In this document: positions 51,140 to 62,874 of the stretch, in pieces | Numbering within the stretch: the first letter of the stretch is position 1 | Layout of the letters: each line of letters begins with the position of its first letter | From: Mesostigma viride | Taxonomy: Eukaryota > Streptophyta > Mesostigmatophyceae > Mesostigmatales > Mesostigmataceae | Direction of reading: 5' to 3' | Length of the DNA: 64,000 nucleotides | Assembly: GCA_009746045.1 (NCBI GenBank) | Contig: RPFO01000076.1 | Location: forward strand, 2,984,420 to 3,048,419 | Translations under genes and position numbers: made by a program | The notes under the pieces: generated by a model | Databases searched by the model: none | What the model was told of the DNA's origin: nothing | The model's input: only the letters and a program-made list of their open reading frames with translations

Positions 51140-52296
51140 AGCGCGAGCAGCGGTTGTTGTCATTGAGCTGCTCATGTGCTGCTGCTGCTGCTGCTGCTGC
51201 TGTGCTGCCATGCTACTGTTGCTGCATTGCTGCCGTGCTGCTGTTGTGCTGTTGTGCTGATGTGTTGCTGCATTGCTGCCGTGCCGCTGATGTATTGCTG
51301 TCGTGCTGCTGTGTTGATGCACTGCTGCATTACGGCCGTGCTGCTGAGCTACAGTTGTGCTGCTGCTGTGCTACGGTCATGCTGCTGCTGTGTTGCTGGG
51401 CTGATGTGTTGTTGCATTGATGTAGTGGCTATTGTTCCGCTACTACAATTTGCTACTGATGCCGCTGCTGGTGCTTTTTTGCATGGCAGTGCCCGCTATG
51501 TTCACACCACTGTTGCCGCGGTTGGTATCGCGTGATTTCCACCGGTTGTGCGTTGACATGTGTTACTCATGCATTTCCCGCTATATTTGGTAGCACGCGG
51601 TTTCGCGTTAGTTAGGTGCAGACAGCTGCATGTAGACAAACATCTTGTTTAAGTCGGTCAATTAACGGTTCTTGACGCATCATGGTCCAAGTCGACCGAC
51701 CTGTAGGGACCAGTAGAGCAATTGTCTAGGAGAAAGAGCGTGATCGCTGCAGAAGCCGCGTGGCAGCCGTGGCTGTACCTGTAGTACGACCTGCATATAT
51801 ATGGATACTGTATTTGGATACTGGGTTGTTTATCAATTCTGGTTTTAATTTATTTAGTGTACCTGGTGTTGGCATGCCAACTCAGTGCTAAACTACTTTA
51901 TGCACAATGATGCAACTTGATGCTATAGTGACGTGCCACGATGTAACTTTATTAACTTCACCATTAGTCATGGGGTCAATAGGATTGCTCATTATGCCAT
52001 GTTAACATGAACCATGGGTTACGTAATAGTGAAAACAGTAATCATGATGCTCCACTTGAAGTCTCCAACATGGTCATGTTTGGAATTTTATTGATCATAT
52101 TTACAATATATGAAAAGAGACAACAAACGTGGAAGCATGGCACGCCGAGGCCGATAATATATGTGTGAAATATGAAAAGAGACAACATCTTTGGCAAGCA
52201 TGATCATATCATGCTTGCCAAACATATGAATGATATCGACCATGTCCAGAAACCATGTTTGCCAATGGTGCATTTAGGATACATTTGAAGCTGTGC
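51140..52296. other. 3' part of the large element
   Basis: 51,170-51,420 is degenerate CTG/GCTGTTGTGCTG repeat following the transposase stop, likely 3' UTR. 51,540-52,080 has nothing recognisable. 52,105-52,260 has two copies of ATATGAAAAGAGACAACA and an inverted repeat (TTGGCAAGCATGATCATATC ...) near the terminus; GAGACAACA also occurs at 37,100 near the left end. Confidence 0.6.
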
Positions 52297-52323
52297 AAAT
52301 GTATCCTAATCCGGTAAAACCAC
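52297..52323 (-). repeat. Right terminal inverted repeat, 27 bp
   Basis: Perfect reverse complement of 36927-36953. Just inside, 52272-52287 carries TAGGATACATTTGAAG in inverted orientation, making a hairpin with the terminus. Confidence 0.88.
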
Positions 52324-52985
52324 CCGGCCTTGCTGCCCCCCCGCCGCCCGCCCCCGCTTCACCAGCCTGCACCGGCTCCCCGCCGTCATCCAGGCCCGGC
52401 AAGCCCTGCGCGACAACCGCGACCCCGCCCGCTACATACGCCCGCCTCAAAGCCGAATACCACTCGGCCATCCGGCAGGCGACCTAGGAGCAGGAGGACC
52501 TCCATGTCCGCGAATACTTCACCCACCTCCAGGACCAGAACGGCAAGTACGCCTGGACCCGCCTGAGTCACGCCCGCCTGAGACTCTTGCCCTGGCGTTT
52601 GAGAACAAAATCCTTGTCCCCATGGCTCTCACTGGTAAGGGCAAGCCGCGGGGGGTGACCCGCCTTCCCCGCTCGCGGGGTAAGGCCGGCCCCTCCTCCC
52701 CCTTGCTCCTCACCTTTGACACCATGCATGGCGGATAAGATGGAGTTCCTCAAGCGTCGCAAGCGGCTTGGGGGGACCTCCTACACGCTGGACGACGACT
52801 TGACCTTGACGCAGCAACAACGGCGACGGGAGCTATGGCCGACCTACCTCCAGCTCCGGCAGACGGCGGGGCAGAAGCTGGTCGATCTACTGGAAGGGGG
52901 CAGACATCTACGTCGCCCACAAGCCCTGGCAGGCGACCCCTGCCGCCCCAGCGGCACCCCAGCCACCCCAGCCACCCCAGCCTAG
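52324..52985 (+). pseudogene. LINE-like fragments right of the large element
   Basis: 52,324-52,600 encodes YARLKAEYHSAIRQAT then, after a stop, VREYFTHLQDQNGKYAWTRL, resembling the linker between endonuclease and RT of LINEs. It could be the continuation of the element left at 36,926. 52,716-52,985 encodes MEFLKRRKRLGGTSYTLDDD, LTLTQQQRRRELWPTYLQLR, an L1 ORF1 C-terminal-like motif. The order is not that of one intact element, so rearrangement or two fragments are possible. Confidence 0.5.
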
Positions 52986-53559
52986 GGAATGTAGCAGTAG
53001 TGTAGACTAGAAAGCTTAGTTATGTGGCCATCATGTATGCCTACGTGATGGGCCCACACCAGCCCTTGCAATAGCCGTAGCAATTTCGAGTCATGCTTTG
53101 GGCACCCATGCAGGGAGTTACTCTCTGCTGAGATGCCATGTGCATTGCATTACCGAAAGAGTCAACATTCGTTTCCCTTGAAAATTCAAGTACAACGGAC
53201 GGCGCGCAAATTTCAGCATACGGACTGATCCAGGACCGGATCGACCAAACCCGATCTGCCCAAATCTGCCCAAATATTTCACTTCACGAGTCACTACCGG
53301 ATCTGTACGGCAACTGCGGGCCGACTTCCTGATTCCGTGGACTCCGAGCATTGAACATTTTGTAGACAGGAGTTTTTGGACCTACCCTCGGATCTACACC
53401 TTCGTTCGTGGCAAAACTCCCTGGCATGAAAATTGGAACTAAGGACGCATTTTGCTGGCATTAGGTAGAAAAGACGGCGCTGCGAATAGGCATAATGCAT
53501 TGTGAACATTTTCTCGTAACTAACGTGCCGCTCATCACACATGCTTTACTGGTCATAAT
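52986..53559. other. No feature recognised
   Basis: Unique sequence with no coding motif, repeat or element end that I can support. Confidence 0.5.
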
Positions 53560-54410
53560 TTGCATTTTACACTAGCTAGTACACTTGCTGCAGGACATAC
53601 GATAATGGCGTCACGGAATGCTGTTTCAGTTTACGCGAGCACTAGTTTCTGTAGGCACATTCCGCCTGCGCCTACCCAGCAGCCGGCCAAGCTCAAAATG
53701 AGCAAAAATGCCGCTGCCGGCGCAGTGGATGGCGCGAGATTTTGGTTTTTAGGATCCCGCGTAGATTCTAGAGCTAATAACACGATATGTAGTGCACTCA
53801 TTGCGAAGGAATAGCGAGGGGGAAATGCTAGCTATTTCCCCAAGGTCGGTAGTGCAGCAGGTCCGAAGCGAGGATCCGGGCAACAAGCCCTTTTTTCTGG
53901 AGGTACTGTGCATAGTCAAGCCACGTGAGGCAATAGACCCGAGATGGGCGGTGGCAGGAAACGTAGACAACACGAACGAAGTCGTGTTGTGCGGCTATTG
54001 GTTGTGGCGCGACGATGAACTTCCTGAGCACTTGGCGCAGGCAGTTCACTGGTCGAGAACTGTAATCGAGCTAATTGCCAGCGAAGACTGCACTGCCGTT
54101 CCAGTGTCGGCGGTGCAAGACATCGTCTCCGTGCAGGCCTACTGGCAGGCGGACTTTTACAGATGGGCGGACTACACCGTACAGGTACTTTCTGTTTATA
54201 ATGTCCTCTCTATATTGCATGCATTTGATGCGTCTGGCTGCGATGCCTCATTTGCTTTACTGCTGGAGGTGACAGAAAAGTCATAAAGCTTGCTGCCCGG
54301 GGTGTTCAGAGAGCATATTTTGTCTGTGTATCTGCTTCTTTTTTTTTCCCTCTGTAATCTTTGGTTGTCTACCCTTTTTCATCCTGGTGGTTGGGTGGTT
54401 GGTTAGTAAT

Positions 54411-56396
54411 TGGGTGGGTGGGTGGGTGGGTGGGTGGGTGGGTGGGTGGGTGGGTGGGTGGGTGGGTGGGTGGGTGGGTGGGTGGGTGGGTGGGTGGGTG
54501 GGTGGGTGGGTGGGTGGGTGGGTGGGTGGGTGGGTGGGTGGGTGGGTGGGTGGGTGGGTGGGTGGGTGGCTGGGGTGGGTGGGGGTGGGTGGGTGGGTGG
54601 GTGGGTGGGTGGGTGGGTGGGTGGCTGGCTGGCTGGGTGGTGTGGGTGGGTGGGTGGGTGGGTGGGTGGGTGGGTGGGTGGGTGGGTGGGTGGGTGGGTG
54701 GGTGGGTGGGTGGGTGGGTGGGTGGGTGGGTGGGTGGGTGGGTGGGTGGGTGGGTGGGTGGGTGGGTGGGTGGGTGGGTGGGTGGGTGGGTGGGTGGGTG
54801 GGTGGGTGGCTGGCTGGCTGGGGTGGGTGGTGGGTGGGTGGGTGGGTGGGTGGGTGGGTGGGTGGGTGGGTGGGTGGGTGGGTGGGTGGGTGGGTGGGTG
54901 GGTGGGTGGGTGGGTGGGTGGGTGGGTGGGTGGGTGGGTGGGTGGGTGGGTGGGTGGGTGGGTGGGTGGGTGGGTGGGTGGGTGGGTGGGTGGGTGGGTG
55001 GGTGGGTGGGTGGGTGGGTGGGTGGGTGGGCGGGGTGGGTGGGTGGGTGGTGGGTGGGTGGTGGGTGGGTGGGTGGGTGGGTGGGTGGGTGGGTGGGTGG
55101 GTGGGTGGGTGGGTGGGTGGGTGGGTGGGTGGGTGGGTGGGTGGGTGGGTGGGTGGGTGGGTGGCTGGCTGGGTGGGTGGGCGGGCGGGCGGGCGGGCGG
55201 GCGGGCGGGCGGCGGCGGCGGGCGGGCGGCGGCGGGCGGGCGGGCGGGTGGGTGGGTGGGTGGGTGGGTGGGTGGGTGGGTGGGTGGGTGGGTGGGTGGG
55301 TGGGTGGGTGGGTGGGTGGTGGGTGGGTGGGTGGGTGGGTGGGTGGGTGGGTGGGTGGGTGGGTGGGTGGGTGGGTGGGTGGGTGGGTGGGTGGGGTGGG
55401 TGGGTGGGTGGGTGGGTGGCTGGCTGGCTGGCTGGGGTGGGTGGGTGGGTGGGTGGGTGGGTGGGTGGGTGGGTGGGTGGGTGGGTGGTGGGTGGGTGGG
55501 TGGGTGGGTGGGTGGGTGGGTGGGTGGGTGGGTGGGTGGTGGGTGGGTGGGTGGGGGTGGGTGGGTGGGTGGGTGGGTGGGTGGGTGGGTGGGTGGGTGG
55601 GTGGGTGGGTGGGTGGGTGGGTGGGTGGGTGGGTGGGTGGGTGGGTGGGTGGGTGGGTGGGTGGGTGGGCGGGCGGGGTGGGTGGTGGGTGGATGGGTGG
55701 TGGGTGGGTGGGTGGGTGGGTGGGTGGGTGGGTGGGTGGGTGGGTGGGTGGGTGGGTGGGTGGGTGGGTGGTGGGTGGTGGGCGGGCGGCCGGGCGGGCG
55801 GCCGGGCGGGCGGGCGGGCGGGCGGGCGGGCGGGCGGGCGGGCGGGCGGGCGGGCGGGCGGGCGGGCGGGCGGGCGGCGGCGGCGGGCGGGCGGGCGGCG
55901 GGCGGGCGGGCGGGCGGGCGGGCGGGCGGGCGGGCGGCGGGCGGGCGGGCGGGCGGGCGGGCGGGCGGGCGGGCGGGCGGGCGGGCGGGCGGCGGGCGGG
56001 CGGGCGGCGGGCGGGCGGGAGGGAGGGAGGGAGGGAGGGAGGGAGGGAGGGAGGGAGGAGGGAGGGAGGGAGGGAGGGAGGGCGGGCGGGCGGGCGGCGG
56101 GCGGGCGGGCGGGCGGGCGGCGGCGGGCGGGCGGGCGGGCCGGCCGGCGGGCGGGCGGGCGGGCGGGCGGCGGGCGGGCGGGCGGGCGGGTGGGTGGGTG
56201 GGTGGGTGGGTGGGCGGGCGGGCGGGCGGGCGGGCGGGCGGCGGGCGGGCGGCGGGCGGGCGGGGGGCGGGTGGGTGGGTGGGTGGGTGGGTGGGTGGGT
56301 GGGTGGGTGGGTGGGTGGGTGGGTGGGTGGGTGGGGGGTGGGTGGGTGGGTGGGTGGGTGGGTGGGTGGGTGGGTGGGTGGGTGGGTGGGTGGGTC
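54411..56396 (+). repeat. 2-kb (GGGT/GGGC/GGGA)n array
   Basis: Almost pure GGGT tetranucleotides to about 55,170, then blocks of GGGC (55,180-55,245; 55,780-56,010; 56,080-56,190; 56,210-56,260). GGGA runs at 56,018-56,080, with GGGT between. Occasional GGCT triplets interrupt it. It lies inside the proposed intron. The 670-720-aa frames of GGWVGGWV or PPTHPPTH type are artefacts. Confidence 0.97.
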
Positions 56397-57194
56397 GGGG
56401 TTGTTGTATACTCACTATTGTTGTGATTGCTAGAGAACTGTCACTTATATACCATTGTTTACTTACATGTTTGCTTGCTCATGCTCCTGCCTACCATATC
56501 ATGTGCACTTACTTCGCAGTTCTTCTACTCCAAGGAGAACCGCCTGCCTACAGCGCGTGCGGGGACCGGCCAAGATGAAGGAGCTCAAGGCGGCCTTTCA
56601 GGTGCGCAACGAGGTGCTCATGGCTGGCTGCAGCGAGCCCACCCGACGCACCCTGAACCAGTCCCAAGCAGCGGCTTTCAGGCCAGTGGCGCAGAAGAAG
56701 TGGGGACCCAAGAAGTCAACCCAGGACCCAAGCGTCAAGGGCTACGTCCAGTTCCCCACCTCGCCGGTCATGATGAGCGCGTGGCCGCGCAGCATGATTC
56801 CTCAAGCGGTTCAAGGCCGAAGTCAGATGGCAACACCTTGAAAGTAAGTAACTGTTTACAGTTTTGTTGAGTTGCACAAATGCAATACATTGCATGACAC
56901 GAATGGAAACATGTATTAAATAATCATCATTGAAAGTGCCTACTACTACTATACCCTCCATGGGGCTTTCCTGGCGATCGCAGGCAGTGTTCGAGTCCCC
57001 CACCCACGACGCGGCAAAGCCTCTGGCAGAGGTCCTCGGCCGTCTCTGGTGGGTACTCCGCTACGGCGGCGACGGCCACGTCGAGCTGCAGAGGGAGATC
57101 ACGATCCTCTACGCACCTTTCAAGGCTCCACATTCCTTCAAGTAAGTGCAGGGATGATATAATTGGCATTGGTGAGCTCTTTGGTTGCGTGGGT

Positions 57195-57385
57195 GTTGGC
57201 AGGCGCGCACATATGCGTGCAGGTAGTTGGTTGGGTGGGGGCAGGCGCGCACGCGCGTGCAGGTAGTTGGTTGGGTGGGGGCAGGTGCGCACGCGTGTGC
57301 AGGTAGTTGGTTGGGTGGGGGCAGGCGTGCGCGCGCGTGGACTGTCATTGGTTGGGTGGGGGCAGGCGTGCGCGCGCGTGGACTG
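57195..57385. repeat. ~42-bp tandem repeat (GTTGGTTGGGTGGGGGCAGG)
   Basis: Five units of 'GTGCAGGTAGTTGGTTGGGT' followed by GGGGGCAGGCGCGCACGCGC, the last two with GTGGACTGTCATTGGTTGGG/GTGGACTGTACTTG. Confidence 0.88.
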
Positions 57386-57607
57386 TACTTGAGATGGTGC
57401 TGTTTCATTGTGTACTCAATGTGCCCCTGCCCTATGGGATTGCTTCTTGTCTGGTTGCATGTTACATTTCCTAATGCCTCTATCCTGCATTTTTGTTTCT
57501 TTCCTTCTTGGCCCTCGCAGGCTGAAGGCGGCGGGTGCGACAGCCCGGAATGTGACTGCCCATGTTCTTTGGCACAGATGATGACGTGGCAGAGCATTTT
57601 CCTTTGA

Positions 57608-58283
57608 CGCAAGCATCTTGCACAATGTGGGTGCCATCAACACGCACAATGAGTTCTGTAGATCCTTGTGAGATGTGCAGAATGGTGCGTCTTCCATGAG
57701 ATTCGGGGTTCTTTGAACGGAGTTTCTTCTATACGTGAATGCGGGAACAAGAGGCCGCTCAATTGAGCGGCTTATAGGTCGTAGTGTTTTCTCGTAGCTT
57801 TTTGGCTAGAGTTTTTGTGATTAGTAGATGCAGTATAGTGCATGGTTGAAAAATGAATTAAATAAAATGTGCGTTCCGCGCTTGGGTTGATTATACCCGG
57901 GCGGAACGGGGCGTGAGGTGCAGTGCCCCTGAAAAGAACAACCTACGCATTATTTAATACTAGCCGTGCAGATTTGGGATATTCTACCCCCGGTCTGTAC
58001 GGTTAGCGTCTTACTAGCATCCCTGAACAGAAGGGTTTAATGACGTCAGTTAGCTAGGGATAAGGGAGGTTTTGCGACTAAAAGCCGCTCTGGCTGGTTT
58101 TGTCGGCCTCTTTCTTTGCTCGTTGTCGTTGCGGCGGCAGCCGCAGCTATGGGGGCTGCGGAGCGAAATTCCAAAAGCACTGGTTGCACCGGCCACTTGG
58201 CCATGCAGTGGTGAGACTTCCAGTTGTTAACCGGCCAGGCGCAGTTCCTCGCACGGTTAACTAAAAGAAAAGAAAATGATTAC
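57608..58283. other. No feature recognised
   Basis: Unique sequence between the BAH-like gene and the copia LTR; no gene, element end or strong repeat seen. Confidence 0.45.
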
Positions 58284-59103
58284 TGTTTGAAAGGTAGAGG
58301 AAACTAATGGGTTTTACACAATGCCTTGTGCTTGGCCTTGCTACCCACACACCTTGCAGGTGCTGAAAGAAAGAGAGGTTGAAGACAATTTACGTGGAAG
58401 AATAAATGGCTTTATTAGAATATAATAGTTGGAGAAGAGCTTGAATGGAGGTTAAATGGAGGTTGAATGGAGGTTAAATGGAGGTACCTGCCCTTAGGGG
58501 GCAGTTTCCTTTTATACCTTTTAGGCTAGGAAGGATGACATCAGCAATGACATCATCACAGAAGCTTGTAGAAACATCCTAGCATATTCCTAGCATATTC
58601 CCAGCATATTCCAGGAATATTCCTGGCATATTCTTAGAACATTCCTAGAACATTCTAGACATGATCCAATTTGAGCTGGCATAATAGCTAGATGCCAAGT
58701 GTCTACGTAATAATGTGCCACATAACATGATTAATAAAGTGACACATCTCTTCTCCTTGGAGTGACAAGTGCCATACAATGAGTCTACCCACTTGTCATC
58801 ATGTAAGTCATAACATGTGTCATCATGAGCTTTCAACACTTGTCAGCTCATGGACCAAACACTTGTCCAATAGGCCATAGCACCACTTGTCAATCAAATA
58901 CGTGATGCCACTAGGCTGACTCAGGGTACAAGTCATCCATGTCCAAGAATAGGACTATGGCACATGAATATTGATCAGCTCATTGAGTCCAATCCATCTA
59001 GCTCATCATAGCTATCAAATTCCCAGGCCATATGGAATAAATCCAACAAGAAATAAATCAGGCTGGGATATATTGTGGCCAGGTGGATATAATATCCCTA
59101 ACA
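58284..59103 (-). mobile_element. Ty1/copia-type LTR (3' LTR or solo LTR)
   Basis: On the - strand it begins TGTTAGGGATATTATATCCA and ends CTACCTTTCAAACA, a TG...CA pair. Inside, in - orientation, are a TATA box GGTATAAAAGG (58508-58518), an AATAAAG polyA signal about 100 bp further (58410), and repeated AACCTCCATTYAACCTCC (58440-58485). Directly upstream lies a purine tract TGGCTAAGGGGGG (59104-59116), the expected polypurine tract before a 3' LTR. A second tract, GGCCAAGGGGGGTGTT, is near 59,160. No matching 5' LTR was found in the window. Confidence 0.72.
58611..58657. promoter_or_regulatory. Heat-shock-element-like cluster in the LTR
   Basis: Three GAAnnTTC modules (GGAATATTCC, AGAACATTCC, AGAACATTCT) within 45 bp. 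The first is inside the perfect palindrome CCAGGAATATTCCTGG. They lie about 100-150 bp upstream of the TATA box in LTR orientation. Binding by a heat-shock factor is inferred. Confidence 0.45.
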
Positions 59104-60679
59104 CCCCCCTTAGCCACATGGGCACAATGCAAAAGATGTCTGGGTAGGTGGAAACTCAACACCCCCCTTGGCCACATGCTCGTAGCATGCCGTCCAGTTG
59201 CTAGCATGGTGCAACTAAAAATGAAGATGCCGTCCTCGTGAAACGCTTGAAGCTCCAACATGCGGTCATGAGCCGCACTACCGCCACTGATCCCCCCCCG
59301 GCAACGCGAATGAGTGTCCTACCATAGCAGCAACGCACTAGCTGCCCATCCTGGATGGCTGATACCCAACCCTTAGTTGGAAAAAGTGCTCTAGATGCTA
59401 CATTCCCCCCTCACTCAAAGCGGCTGCCCATGGACACAATAGGGCCACACAGTCCCACACATACAATACGGCAACACATGCCAACAAAGAAAGTCCCTAT
59501 GAGCTAACCCGAACGGTATAGAGGTAGGGTAACGGCAACAACACGTGCTGTATACACACGGAGCAACATAACATACGCCATCTCACAAAATTAATGACAC
59601 CAACATCACGTTTTACGCCAATATTTAAACGGGGTGAGCAAACAAACATGGCAACAAATGCCGCACAAACAAGGTACAATACAGCCTTCAACACAATACA
59701 CAGTGGCCATAACAGATAAACGCGCTTCATAGCAAAGAAAACAGGACGTGCAAAACATTACCGCCACAAAGGCGAACACAAGTAACGATTACTTGGTCAC
59801 GATTCACAAATCAGTGCCCGAGAGTAAACATTACGTCCGACATTACAGGCTATGCCGAAATGCACAGCCGAATTCGACACAAAGGACGTAAACACTTGCA
59901 TACAAGCAATGCTCTCAGCACAAAACAAAATAACACACGCGTCACAGGCACTTAACTCACGAAAACAAGTCGTAGACGACGATACAACGGCGCTTCACTA
60001 CGCCGCAGACCAGTGCCACAAATAGCGTGCAAAAACTCTGGATATACACTCCAGCTACGTAGAAAACGTCTCGTGGGAACAATGCTGAAATGCTTGGGCG
60101 ATTGCCACTGAACGCATGGCAAAATAAACACATAACTGCTGGAAGAACACAAAGAAAGAACCAGAAAACGCAGGCTTACGGCGCCTCACAATTTCCAGCA
60201 AACACGACACAAAAGTCGACATACAAGTTAATTTCCCACAGACAAAACATTAGGGCAACCTTGAGAAGTGGGGTCTGTGCATCCTGGGCGACAATTTCCA
60301 AGGGTCGTTGCAGCTAGCGCAGTTGCAAATGCCATAGCCTGGCCGAACACCGTAAACTGACCGACGTGATACCTTGGCAGCATTTTGCACCTTAGTTGAC
60401 CGTTGGTGCTTGACAGCACTGTGGCTGACAGGTCGCTGTCCACGTCGTTGTCGGCTCGCTCGAGGCCTCGCGCCAGCACCGGACTTGGCAGTCCAGGACT
60501 TGGAAAAATTTTGCAGCTTGGTCGATTTCGCCCTCGCGTCACGAATTTGTTCCCCCTCAGTTAGGCTGGCAGCGTTCGAGCGCCGCGCCTTTGGTCTTGT
60601 CGCCGGGTTAGAGTTACGAGCACCAGTATCACCTGGTATGCTGGCGGCGACAACGCGCTCCGCCTGCACTGGGCTGTTC
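59104..60679. other. Remnant region between LTR and MITE
   Basis: The first part contains the polypurine tract of the LTR. 60,250-60,669 (-) is an open frame (MQAERVVAASIPGDTGARNS ...), basic and of low complexity, contiguous with the Gag/protease remnant once the MITE is ignored. No integrase or reverse transcriptase motif is seen. Confidence 0.4.
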
Positions 60680-61609
60680 TAGGGTTGTACCGAATAGCGT
60701 TTTGGCTTGCCGAATCGGATACTCGGACCAGGGGGGTGCCCCGAACCCAATGCCGAATATATTTTAAAAATATAATTACTTACAGCAGAGTGAAATCACT
60801 CAAACCAAAGCAAACGCCCAGCTATAAACCTATATACAGAGCCATGTCAAAGCTCTATACTACGATACTGAAGACCAATGGAAACGCCTAACGGGAGGAA
60901 CCTAATAGCCCTGCTGCACCGCAAAATCAGCCCGCGTACGGCGGAGCATGATGTCAGCCATGGCCCGAGTCAGCGCCACCGACAAGCGCTGACGCCAATA
61001 TGACGTCCAGGTCCGCGCCGAATATATTTGGAGCCTCCCGATACCGATACCGAATATGTTCGGAGCTGAAGGGCCCTTCCCGAATCGAACACCGAATAGT
61101 TCTCCGAACTATTCGGACGCCGATCGAATAATGACGACAGTAGCTACTAATTTCACTACAACGTATTAGGTAGACAACTTGTATCAATTATATTAATGAG
61201 ACTTATTCAAATTAAATTAAATTAAATTAAATTAAAATTTTAATTTAATTTTTGTATCACACACACACACAGTTGCCTTCCCTGCATAGTGCATTCAGCT
61301 TTTGGGCGTTGGCCTAACTCTGAGTCGGCGGAGGCATGACCGCGCCAGCTGGTGAGTGGAGGCTGGAGGCTGCGCCGCCCGCTAGTAGGGGTACTACTAT
61401 TCGATATTCGGAACTACGAATATATTCGTCGAATAGTAGGGTGTCCCGATTTCGATACCGAACATATTCGGAAGTAGAGCTTGCCTCCCGATACCGATAC
61501 CGAATATGTTCAGACGGACAGACCGTTCGCCGTATACTGAACATATTCGGTGTTCGGTTCGGTATTCGGGGGATATTCGGTATTCGGAACACTATTCGGT
61601 ACAACCCTA
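60680..61609. mobile_element. hAT-type MITE, 930 bp
   Basis: Ends TAGGGTTGTACCGAATAG and, inverted, TAGGGTTGTACCGAATAG. They are flanked by a perfect 8-bp duplication GGCTGTTC (60672-60679 and 61610-61617). Subterminal regions are packed with ACCGAATA/TATTCGGT and CCGATACCGATACCGAATAT words forming many small palindromes. The middle has an (AAATT)n run (61,206-61,240) and (CA)n. No transposase. Confidence 0.9.
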
Positions 61610-61617
61610 GGCTGTTC

Positions 61618-62288
61618 TGGACCGCAGTTTCTGGAAGTACTTCAGCGTCTGACACGGACTTCTCCATTGCGCTGGAAACTTCTCGAATTGGCGTGAACTT
61701 CCACTGGGCCGGCGCAGAGTATAAAAAGCCACGCAGTGTGCGAGTAATGCCCAGTAGGCCGCCCCCGATCCCGCATACACGGGCAAGCATGGCCAGTATG
61801 ACCGTTAGGCCCACGGCCAGCCACTCCGCCGCGTGTCCCGAGGCACGTGAGATGCTGCGCTCGCTGCTCGCCATTTTCTGCCCTTGACAGGCAGCGTCGT
61901 TCTTGAAGCTCGTCGCCGACGATTTCAGCTCTGGGATGGCGTCCATCGCTGCGTCCGCACCGTGCGCGGGCAAAAAGTAGGTGTTGTTCCTCGTCCCGAT
62001 GCTGCAGTGCCTGCTGTCCAGCACAGCAACCCGCTGGGCGAGGTCGACCTTGTGGCCATCCTTGACGAGCTGGCCGACTGATAGAAGTCGGGTGCTCAGC
62101 CTGGGAACGAGCAGCGCGTTTTGGAGGTGCACGTCCGCGTCCTGACCCGGCAGCTTCAGTTTGACAGTCCCGATGGCTGTCGCCTTCAGTTGGCCGCCTG
62201 AGCCGGCGATTTCCCTGTCATGAGGGTGCAGGCACACGAAGTCCGACGGGCATGGCGTCATGTGACAGCTCGCTGCGGAATCCAGCAC
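61618..62288 (-). pseudogene. Copia-type aspartic protease remnant
   Basis: VLDSAASCHMTPCPSDF is the copia protease active-site box (DSGAS in most members, here DSAAS), followed by IAGSGGQLKATAIGTVKLKL and LLVPRLSTRLLSVGQLVKDG, all typical. After about 110 residues the similarity stops. A hydrophobic stretch (WLAVGLTVILAMLARVCGIG) and unrelated sequence follow instead of integrase. The Gag-like frame lies just upstream in another frame. The MITE interrupts the 3' part. Confidence 0.75.
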
Positions 62289-62445
62289 CCAGCTGGTCGG
62301 TGCTTTCTTTTCATACTGCGTGAGTGCAGCAGCATCCGACGGCGATGGCGACTCGGCGATGGTGGCGAAGACGAAGCCGGACCGCTCCGCAGCCTCCTCG
62401 GTGATACGCGCCTCGCTGGCACCTGGTGAGTGCTCCTTTCTCGCT

Positions 62446-62874
62446 TCAGTGGTTCCGTCGCGTTGCCTTGTTCTTGCGTTTTTGCTTCAGCTCCGGATGC
62501 TTCTCCCAGCACTGGGTGTCCACGTGCCCGGCCTTCTTGCAGTAATTGCACCGCCTCTTTCCTCCACTTTTCTTCGTAGTAGTGTGGAAAACCTGGCCGT
62601 TAGGGGAGCCCTCCTTCTTTGCTTGAGCAGAACGCCTTCCGTGCAGTAGCTCCTCCGCCTCCAGCAGCGCAGTCTTGACCTCCTTTAGCGAATCCTCCTC
62701 TCCAGTTAGGACCTTGACCAGGTCACAATAGGCCGATGCTAAGGCCTTCAACACAGCCTTGATTTCTTCCCATTTCCTCAGAGACCGCCCATCAAACGTT
62801 GTGATGGACTTGCTTGTTGCCCGGAATTGCTTGTAGCACGCTTCCTTGGTAGCCATGGTGTCTTCAGTCGCCAA
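62446..62874 (-). pseudogene. Copia-type Gag fragment with CCHC zinc knuckle
   Basis: A 142-aa frame MATEDTMATKEACYKQFRAT, with helical SLRKWEEIKAVLKALASAY and a C-terminal zinc knuckle CNYCKKAGHVDTQCW (CX2CX4HX4C). It is only the C-terminal half of a usual copia Gag; the start codon sits in a plausible context but the N-terminal Gag domain is missing. The protease frame follows after a frame change near 62,400. No primer-binding site or LTR directly upstream. Confidence 0.72.

Larger units (their letters stand above)
53590..57607 (+). pseudogene. Intron-containing gene with BAH-like N-terminal part, probably decayed
   Basis: Exon-like block 1 (to 54184) reads FFLEVLCIVKPREA, NEVVLCGYWLWRDDELPEHL, SRTVIELIASEDCTAVPVSA, VQDIVSVQAYWQADFYRW. 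This resembles a BAH domain (chromatin reader). An upstream block (53560-53814) joins only through a frameshift. Donor CAG/GTACTT at 54185 and acceptor CTTCGCAG at 56519 bring FFYSKENRLPTA next, in phase 0. Further candidate exons are 56520-56843, 56984-57141 (AVFESPTHDAAKPLAEVLGR ...) and from 57521, with GTAAGT donors and CAG acceptors. Beyond the first junction the best frame changes and no domain is recognised. BAH assignment is tentative. Confidence 0.4.

Noticed and set aside
54361-56578. Frames of 670-720 aa (GGWVGGWV on +, PPTHPPTH on -)
   Set aside because: Pure translations of a tetranucleotide array, open in several frames, with no start context or unique sequence.
58645-60152. Short - strand frames in the LTR region as genes
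   Set aside because: They lie in LTR and A/T-rich remnant sequence, with no domain or codon signal.
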